A DNA stretch of 64,000 bases from the NCBI GenBank assembly GCA_020796225.1, contig CM036756.1, positions 48,526,363 through 48,590,362 on the forward strand. Reading direction: 5' to 3'. The stretch comes from Arion vulgaris. Taxonomy: Eukaryota; Mollusca; Gastropoda; Stylommatophora; Arionidae. Under the pieces are notes generated by a model, which was not told the DNA's origin, ran no database searches, and worked only from the letters and a program-made list of their open reading frames with translations. The stretch's first letter is position 1. Each line of letters begins with the position of its first letter. Of this stretch, positions 57,145 through 64,000 are shown in pieces. The translations under genes were made by a program, and so were the position numbers.

Positions 57145-59020
57145 TATAAGACCTGGATAAGATCACGCTCAGAAGACGATTATGATAAATACAGACTAGC
57201 AAGGCAGACATCGGCCAGAGTAATCAAGCAAGAGAAAGAAAAATCTTGGACCATGTATGGTGAAAATCTCAGTAGATTATGTGTAGAGTCCAGCAAACAA
57301 TTTTATACGGCCATAGCAAAAATGAGAATAAGGGACGAACCCTTCCAGCCATCCGAATATATAAATGATAGTCAAGGTAAACCTATACATGAAGAATTTA
57401 AGATCAGAGAAAGATGGGAACAATACTTCAAAGACCTCTTGAATATACCAGATACTGGGAATAAAACATCATTCAAACCGAGACATGCAAACATCGAAGA
57501 ACCTGAAATACTAGTAAGTGAGGTAAGAGAAGCTATTAAGAGAAGCCCAAAGAACAAGGCTGCGGGAATTGATAGACTAACAGCAGAAGCAATAAAGGCG
57601 TGTGGAGAGATTGGAGTAGCCTGGGTACATTACATCTTCAAGAAGGCATGGGAAGAAAGAACTGTCCCTTCAGATTGGCAAAAGGCTATTATAGTACCAA
57701 TATGGAAGAAAAAAGGTAAAAACAAGACTGTAGTACATATAGAGGCATCTCCCTCCTAAGCCATGTGGGAAAATGTTTGCAAGAGTTCTGGAGCAACGAA
57801 TAAGACCAATTGTGGAGCCAGCACTTAGCCCACAACAGTTTGGGTTTAGAAAAGGGTGCACAGATGCAATATTTGCCCTAAGACAAATTAGTGAAAAGAC
57901 TACAGAACACAAAAATCAAATGAATATAGCCTTCATAGACCAAGAGAAGGCATTTGATAGGTTAACAGAGACATATTATGGGATGTTCTCAAAACTACGG
58001 AATAAAAGGAACACTGCTAGACTGTGTTAGAGCCATATATAGAAAGTGAAAGTGCCATACGAACAAGCGACGGACTCACAAATTGGTTTCCAGTAACATC
58101 AGGAGTATGGCAAGGATGTGTTTTATCACCTCTCCTCTTTATTATATACATAGATAGTATCACCAAAATAGATGAAACATCACTCAACGCAGACCAACAA
58201 AATGAACTGCTCTTTGCTGACGACCAGTGTTTATTCCATAATATTGAACAGCTTCAAGAACACATCCACTTACTCAACAATAGCTGCCTCAAATACAACA
58301 TGAAGATCAACATTCAAAAGACAGAAGTCATGACTATAAGCAGAGAACATAAAGATATCAACATACAAATAAATGACCAAACGCTAAAGCAGGTGAGAGA
58401 ATTCAAATACCTTGGAAGTATCTTCACATCTGATAGTAGACTGGACAGAGAGATCGAAACTAGAATCCAGCAGCCAACAACATTACATACCAGCTTACCC
58501 CAATTTTGAAACACCCAGCTATTCCAGTAGTGACTAAAAGACAGATTATAAATTCAATCTTTATACCAACACTGTGCTATCAGAGCCAAACATCGGCACT
58601 GACAAAAGAACAAGAAAGGAAAATTATCACATGCGAAATGAGATGCCTGAGGAAAGCAGTAAATAAAACAAGAAGAGACCATATAAGAAATGAGGAAATT
58701 AGAAGAACAGTCGGAACAACACCTGCTATTAGATTTATTGAAAAACAGAGACTCAAATGGTTTGGCCACTTGGTCAGAATGAACCCGAATACACCAGTTG
58801 CAAGAGCGACAACCTGAAAATGGAATCATCAAGAGGAAAGGGCAGACCAAGAAAAGATGGGTTGATGGAGTTACAGACATCTTAAAACTCCACAATACCA
58901 CACCATATCAAGCGGCCGAGCTGCATTATCTCGAAACCGATCATCAGTTAAACCTGCTACGCCTAGCGGCAAAAAAGCAGAAGGACAAAAGAAAGAAAAG
59001 ACTGATACTAATAAGATAAA
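57145..59020 (+). pseudogene. RTE-like LINE reverse transcriptase and C-terminus
   Basis: After the MITE: YKTWIRSRSEDDYDKYRLAR, KSPKNKAAG-like RSPKNKAAGIDRLTAEAIKA, VPSDWQKAIIVPIWKKKGK, then in a new frame SPQQFGFRKGCTDAIFALRQ, AFIDQEKAFDRL, GVWQGCVLSPLLFIIYID, LLFADDQCLF (catalytic FADD), EFKYLGSIFTSD. The end has TPAIRFIEKQRLKWFGHLVR and KKRWVDGVTDILK. At least four frameshifts. Catalytic boxes are intact, so decay is fairly recent. Confidence 0.87.
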
Positions 59021-59030
59021 TGAAATTAGC

Positions 59031-60555
59031 CCTTCCCTTACAAAAATGTAGTGATGTCAAACAATATAATATTTGGCGTCCCATGCAAAGAAGGAGAGTG
59101 ACACAAAATTGACGTGAATTACAACATTATAAAAAGAATATTTTCTGTATCAAATATTTGTTAAATAGCACAGGAACAGTAAAAACCAACAAATAATTTA
59201 AAATAAGATAGTCTGATAAATATGTATGTTCCTACCATCAATACTAAAGTTAAACAAGACTAGAACTTGCATAGAAGTGACCGAGTACAGTTGAGAGGAA
59301 ATAGATTTGAAACCAACAAATAATTCCAAGAATAATGGTACTTGATCATGGAAATAATGACAGACAGATAGAAAATTTGTTATACATAAAGTGTTGGTTA
59401 TAGAAAGTTCAGAGTAAAGCAAAAAAAAAAAAAAAAAAAGGACGAATAGTTATCTTGATGATCCAAAAGCTCACAAAATGTGAGTAGACGTGACTAAGTA
59501 CCAATATGTGAATGAATAATAAAAAGTTGTAAAATAGGAGTTAAAGTGCAGCTTTACAAATGAGCACAAATATACAGAAAGCAGACCAAAAAAAAAGACT
59601 TTATAATAAAATTGAAACAAAGAAGTACAGCAGAAAAGGAGATAAAATGTAGGACAGTACGAGATCTGTGGGATCTTAACTATAAAACAAAATAATTGTC
59701 AGTCACAGGAAAAATGCTCCTCCATCAAACTCTGGAATTATGAAATTTGCATAGCTGATTCCTGCTGGAATTTCTAGATAACGGTGACTATTTTGAGCTC
59801 TCTATATTGTTCCACTCCGGAGTTATGATTTACTTAAGTTAGAGACCACATTTGATGCATAAAGTTAAGAGACAATGAGAACAAAGCAGAGGAAACAGAG
59901 ATGGTCAATGTATTTGCTTAGTGACTGTACATTAGAAGATATCATATGACCAATATGGTAACCTCAGCACAAAATGTTGAGATGCTCTAGAATGCATATC
60001 AGCCATGTATACATGCAACACACAAGTATGTTGTGTTATTTGAGTGCACTGCCAAAAAGCCCACATTTACAACTACAACCATGGCCACATACGTCCGGCC
60101 TACAGTAGGACAAAATTTAACTATATAGCCACCTATCCATACACAAAGGTGGCGAAACAAAAACAAGCTGGAAGCTGTTGTATTTTATAGTTTTATTATG
60201 TTGAGAAAGAGACAACACCATCAACTTTCAATTATATTATCAAATCAAGCGGGGCGGGGGCGTGTGTGTGGTGGTGTTGTTTACATAGAAAATGTATGTA
60301 CTGCCTTAGCATTTAATGGTAAAAGTCTCCAAGTGACAACTATGATAGCAATTAACTTGAGATAGCTGAGTAGTACTTTATCATTCTAAAACCTACTGTG
60401 ACTGCTAGTCTTGTTAACCCTAAAACTGTCAACTGAAATTTATGCAGCTATTCCTTATAGAGTAGAATAGCTTACAGCAAAATTATATACTAAAAGCAAA
60501 ATATATATGTGCAAAGTGAAGTAGTTTTATAAAATACAATAACACTAAATACATG
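59031..60555. other. AT-rich DNA, no gene seen
   Basis: Includes an A run near 59420-59438. No exon or element recognised. Confidence 0.4.
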
Positions 60556-60559
60556 TTTT

Positions 60560-60900
60560 CTGCTGGTCATGAGCAGAACCTTGCCACCCTAACAGTCCTT
60601 TAGAATGTACATCTCTCACAGGCCAGATATTCCATCTCTGCTGCCATCATGCTCAAATTATCTATCACATCCTGAATAAATCTTCTCAAGTCTACTTCTC
60701 TTTGCTGGGATGAATCCCTCCATAATTGTATTCTCTATTTTTATGTCTTTTTTATATGTCTAAAATGCTTTATTTTATTCATTTTTATTTGTAACACCTG
60801 TCAGTTTTCTTTAATTCTGAGTTTCTTCTGGGTATATCTATTTTTCTCTTCTCTGTCCATGATATACGGAGAACTCTTTTGTCAAATTTATAATAAATAG
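60560..60900 (-). pseudogene. LINE C-terminal relic
   Basis: The minus strand reads KFDKRVLRISWTEKRKID near 60830-60890, ENTIMEGFIPAKRSRLE near 60690-60740, then SMMAAEMEYLACERC and RTVRVARFCS. This is the RRILRISWT..EENxIMEG..GKR..GR..DV tail of L1/RTE-like LINEs. The last block also occurs at 47075-47100. Confidence 0.65.
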
Positions 60901-61130
60901 CCACAGTGTGGTGCAGAGACCAGCAAAGAATAGTACCACTGCGACCTACAATGCATGTTGTAAAAGGCGACATATAGGCCCTAGGGATGCTACCCAAGTA
61001 AATAAAAAGCAGCACAGAAATCGGATGTGCTGGCCTACTTGTAGGCGCATAACTGACACAGCGTACAATCACTCTTAGGCTCAGATCACATACAAATCAC
61101 ACAGATTGGTTGATATGAAGCGTTTGAAGA
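60900..61130 (+). repeat. Unclassified repeat B, copy 3
   Basis: AGCAAAGAATAGTACCACTG, GTAAATAAAAAGCAGCACAG, GATGTGCTGGCCTACTTGTA and CACTCTTAGGCTCAGATCAC in the same order as 4490 and 8125. It abuts the LINE relic to its left. The 61130-61660 interval shows no gene. Confidence 0.68.
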
Positions 61131-61659
61131 AAATATTAAATAGCACATATACGCCTTTTCACTACATTGTTAACATCCATGTCTCATCCCCATACATGGT
61201 TGCTGGGAATGGATCTTTGTTGTTCTATCACTTTCATTTCACCCTAATTTTTTGTGAGGCTATTTTTTTCATCTCTTGTTGGCAGTGAATCGAGATATTC
61301 AAAACTTCCTTTTTTTAAAATTAAATATTATGTTGTTTATCAATAGTTGTTTTTGTTGTTGCTTCACTAGTGATATAGAGTATTCTGCTTTTTTCTTGCA
61401 CTGCCATTTCAATTGTTCAATTCCTTTTGTGATGTTGACAACAACACTATATCTTTCACCATATCACACACAAAAGATACAAGATGTAAATAAGACAAAA
61501 TACGGCAGCACAGTAGAAGAAAACGGCATCCAGAAAACCTATGAAGTAGAGTTCGATTAAAAAGTAGATATGGGCGAATAGTAACTAATTGTTGCTGAAA
61601 TAACTATTATTGCCTGGATCAAAAATATCAAACATCACACAGGAAAATTTGTTTTGTTA

Positions 61660-62008
61660 CTTTACGACAATGGTTCTCAACTTGTGGGTCGCGACCCCTT
61701 TGGGAGCGAACGACCATTTCACAGGGGTCGCCTAAGACCATCGGATTTATCATAATTATAAATAAATATTTCACAATATATAATTACATATTGTTTTGTG
61801 ATTAATCACTATGTTTTAATTATGTTCAATTTGTAACAATGAAAATACATCCTGCATATCAGATATTTACATTACGATTCATAACAGTAGCAAAATTACA
61901 GTTATGAAGTAGCAATGAAAATAATTTTATGGTTGGGGGTCACCACAACATGAGGAACTGTATTAAAGGGTCGCTGCATTAGGAAGGTTGAAAGCCACTG
62001 CTTTACCA
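61660..62008 (+). mobile_element. SPIN-type (SPACE INVADERS) nonautonomous hAT element
   Basis: The element at 61668-62000 (333 bp) begins CAATGGTTCTCAACTTGTGG and ends GAAGGTTGAAAGCCACTG, with an imperfect inverted repeat of consensus CAGTGGTTCTCAACCT. The 8-bp flanks are CTTTACGA (61660-61667) and CTTTACCA (62001-62008), a hAT target duplication with one mismatch. The interior GGTCGCGACCCCTTTGGG, AGGGGTCGCCTAAGACCATC, CATCCTGCATATCAGATATT, TTACGATTCATAACAGTAGC, AAAATTACAGTTATGAAGTA and GGGGGTCACCACAACATGAG match the SPIN nonautonomous consensus as I remember it from mammals. No transposase. Confidence 0.88.
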
Positions 62009-62409
62009 CTACTAGGTACGTATGTAAACAACATTTGTTCTGTAAGCCAGTGTTCGAGACTAACTTTAAATCAATTAAAAAAATTAGTATCAGTAGTTCC
62101 GGAAGTTACGACTTGGGATGAATGTTATGTAGCGACTAATTGATACTTTTTGAATACCCATTATATTCACATTAATCATTGCAATTAAAAATTTTCTGCA
62201 TGTAGCCAATATTCCTTACTAGTTTAGTATTAGTTATTCCACACTGACATCAGATGATGAGCCTAACAATACAAAATATCACAGTATAAAAAATGCAAGC
62301 CACAAAACAAAATATGATCATTGGCTCAAATTGCATGGATTGATTTGTAAGTGGTTCTGCTAGAGCAAATGTTAACAAATAAATTTTTTATAGTGCGCCA
62401 TATTCTAAC

Positions 62410-62900
62410 TTTTATTCATTGGCCTCTTTGTCTCAGGAGACAATAGGTCTTGTGTCACATAGTATGTTCTGAGCTGAATCACGTTTCTTGTGGCTGTAAT
62501 GGCCTATTCTGGAGTGGCACTCCTTGCCACAGTTGCTGCAGGTAAAACTGGAGACTGAAGCTGATACATAGCATGTTCTCTCTGCTATCTCTTTTGTCTC
62601 CACATGTGATGTTTTTCTTTTCTTTGAGTCGCCCTCACTGCCGCTCGTCATGCTTGCCTGTCTTTGGCCAGCCGCTCCCAGTGTTCTTTGTCTATGTCGC
62701 ATGAAGTTAGATCACGCTTGCAGCTGTCAATGAAGCGTAATAATAGCGCCCATGCTGTCTAGCACCAGTTGCGTGTTGACTACATAGAATGTTCTTTGGG
62801 GTTCTATCATCGCTCATACGGCACACGTGTCCCAGCCATCTCAGACGTCATTGACTCAGCAAAGTATACATGCTTGGAATGCCAGCACTGTAATGATTAT
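62410..62900 (-). pseudogene. LINE C-terminal relic with zinc-knuckle-like end
   Basis: The minus strand reads RLRWLGHVCRMSDDRTPK near 62800-62850, DKEHWERLAKDRQ near 62650-62690, then SSFTCSNCGKECHSRIGHYS at about 62490-62550. The WLGHVxRM, CKRDL..DxxxWE and C-x2-C..CxSRIGxxSH order is the C-terminal end of RTE-like LINEs. It is not part of the finger-exon array: no matching acceptor, spacing or second finger. Confidence 0.75.
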
Positions 62901-64000
62901 GTTAATGTATACTATAAGCGCGCATCAGTATTAAAAATGTGACTGTAACGAAAGTAACATAAATAAAAAGAAACATAACAATATGACAATGAGAACAGAG
63001 AATGTAAATGGTTTCAATCATATGAACGTCACGCAGTGTGTTAAAATTCAAGTCTCACAAGGAACATATATAGAAAAGTGTTGAAAGGACCCGTATAGAA
63101 ATAAATATACAAAGATTTTCAGCGGTTCCTACATGAGCCAGGAAACAAGTAGTATTCTAAGCCAGTAGCAAGATACGGAATGTGGTACTGGAAGTCATGT
63201 GAGCAGTTTGTGTACTGATGATACTTTATAAGCAATGGAATATGGACATTTTTTAAAGGCCTTTTCCCCCCATTCAATCAAAATATAAACATGGCACAAA
63301 TTTTATTATACACAATGAATGACACTTGCATTGAATTGTGTTGTGTGCATGTGAACAATGTCTATTGTTGAGATTACAAGAAACAAGTAATAAGTATTAG
63401 ACAAACAGATGTGCTCAAAAATACATTTTGTCAATCTTTATTTCTATTCTGGAATAGAAATAATTTAATAGTGAGTTGATATAGATACATATGCTGGTGG
63501 TGGCGGCAACCATACAATTCTTGCTTACAAACAGTTGTTTGTGTGTAAAATTAGTACTTCCTATATCAACGTGCAAGAATAGTACACAATTTGGTATAGA
63601 CATATCACACAATTATATAGCATTGAAGTAACAAGTTTTGGTGGTAGGGATGAGAATGATAAAGAGAAAGAAAACTACTTCACAACTATTTATTACACAG
63701 AGAATACAAATCAAAATGTCTCAAGCTCAGAACACAGTAAATTTGACTTTTCAATAAGATGACAAGAAGTATTTAATAATAAGCTACACTGAACAAAATA
63801 TGTTATGATATAAAACTTGTCAACCTGAATGTTTTTTTTGGAAGCATACGGCAATTACGTTTTTCTTTGCAGACGCATGTGTCAATGCATGTCATACATA
63901 ACTTATTCAATGGCTGCATTTGTACTAAACTATTTTACATAATTAGGCAGTTAGTCCTCAATGACAACACTCCCTTTACATTTTACTAAATGCAAGTTTA
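62901..64000. other. AT-rich DNA, no gene seen
   Basis: No exon, BTB coding or recognisable element before the right edge. Confidence 0.4.

Larger units (their letters stand above)
55975..59030 (+). mobile_element. RTE-like LINE, nearly complete
   Basis: Endonuclease ORF at 56207-57043 (278 codons), RT in pieces at 57100-57759, 57773-58030 and 58024-58509, and C-terminal part at 58506-59019. There is no RNase H, unlike the 13-17 kb LINE. Endonuclease and RT are separated only by a hairpin MITE and frameshifts. This EN-RT-only layout of about 3 kb is typical of RTE-type LINEs, whose endonuclease is often annotated as craniofacial development protein 2. No target-site duplication or clear tail was identified. 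Confidence 0.85.

Noticed and set aside
62433..62702. Cys/His motif (C-x2-C, then SRIGHYSH) as a twelfth finger exon
   Set aside because: It is in frame with a LINE tail (WLGHVCRM, DKEHWERLAKDR), has a single knuckle with LINE-type spacing and lacks the phase-1 acceptor and second finger.
1..64000. CRISPR array among the tandem repeats
   Set aside because: The repeats are direct tandem minisatellites without unique spacers, in a eukaryotic context.

Overview
This is an AT-rich eukaryotic window from an invertebrate genome. There are no bacterial-type operons. Coding sequence is sparse and split by introns, and much of the DNA is transposon-derived: LINEs with RNase H, RTE-like LINEs, mariner, piggyBac and hAT DNA elements, and several tRNA-derived SINEs. 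The host-gene architecture looks like that of arthropod BTB zinc-finger loci with alternative 3' exons (broad, tramtrack, lola). I therefore lean weakly towards an arthropod, possibly a chelicerate. A mollusc cannot be excluded, and I do not name a species.

The host-gene content is one array on the minus strand. Eleven short exons (9.7 to 50.8 kb) each follow a good 3' splice site, begin in the same intron phase (phase 1), encode one pair of zinc fingers and end in their own stop codon. Finger 1 is C2H2 and finger 2 is usually C2HC, and the spacing between the two fingers is identical in all eleven. They look like mutually exclusive alternative terminal exons of one transcription-factor gene. 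Its common upstream exons, which I would expect to include a BTB domain, must lie beyond the right edge of the window. A 36-nt phase-1/phase-1 microexon candidate sits at 33.66 kb. Three of the eleven exons (10.2, 21.4 and 28.5 kb) have no in-frame methionine near their start or are hidden by an ORF in another frame.

Layout, left to right. 0-9.7 kb holds a broken LINE split by a TTAA-flanked element, a minisatellite, and several unclassified repeat families and SINEs. 9.7-10.4 kb holds two zinc-finger exons. 11.6-18.7 kb is dense in LINEs and SINEs, including a LINE of about 4.1 kb bounded by a 13-bp target-site duplication and itself carrying a SINE with a 14-bp duplication. 19.0-19.4 kb is a 61-bp minisatellite. 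20.2-36.0 kb is a transposon-poor block with eight zinc-finger exons and one degenerate hAT element. 36.4-44.3 kb holds a mariner copy, a piggyBac transposase relic and a 1.84-kb segment duplicated in tandem. 44.7-50.1 kb is LINE relics and microsatellites. 50.5 kb is the isolated eleventh zinc-finger exon. 51-64 kb holds further LINE fragments, a second mariner, a 3-kb RTE-like LINE with a hairpin MITE inside it, and a short hAT element at 61.67-62.00 kb that I recognise as SPIN (SPACE INVADERS), a family known for horizontal transfer between animal phyla.

No rRNA gene, functional tRNA gene, CRISPR array or promoter of a known gene could be supported. Repeat classifications rest on translated motifs and terminal repeats read by eye; no database search was possible.
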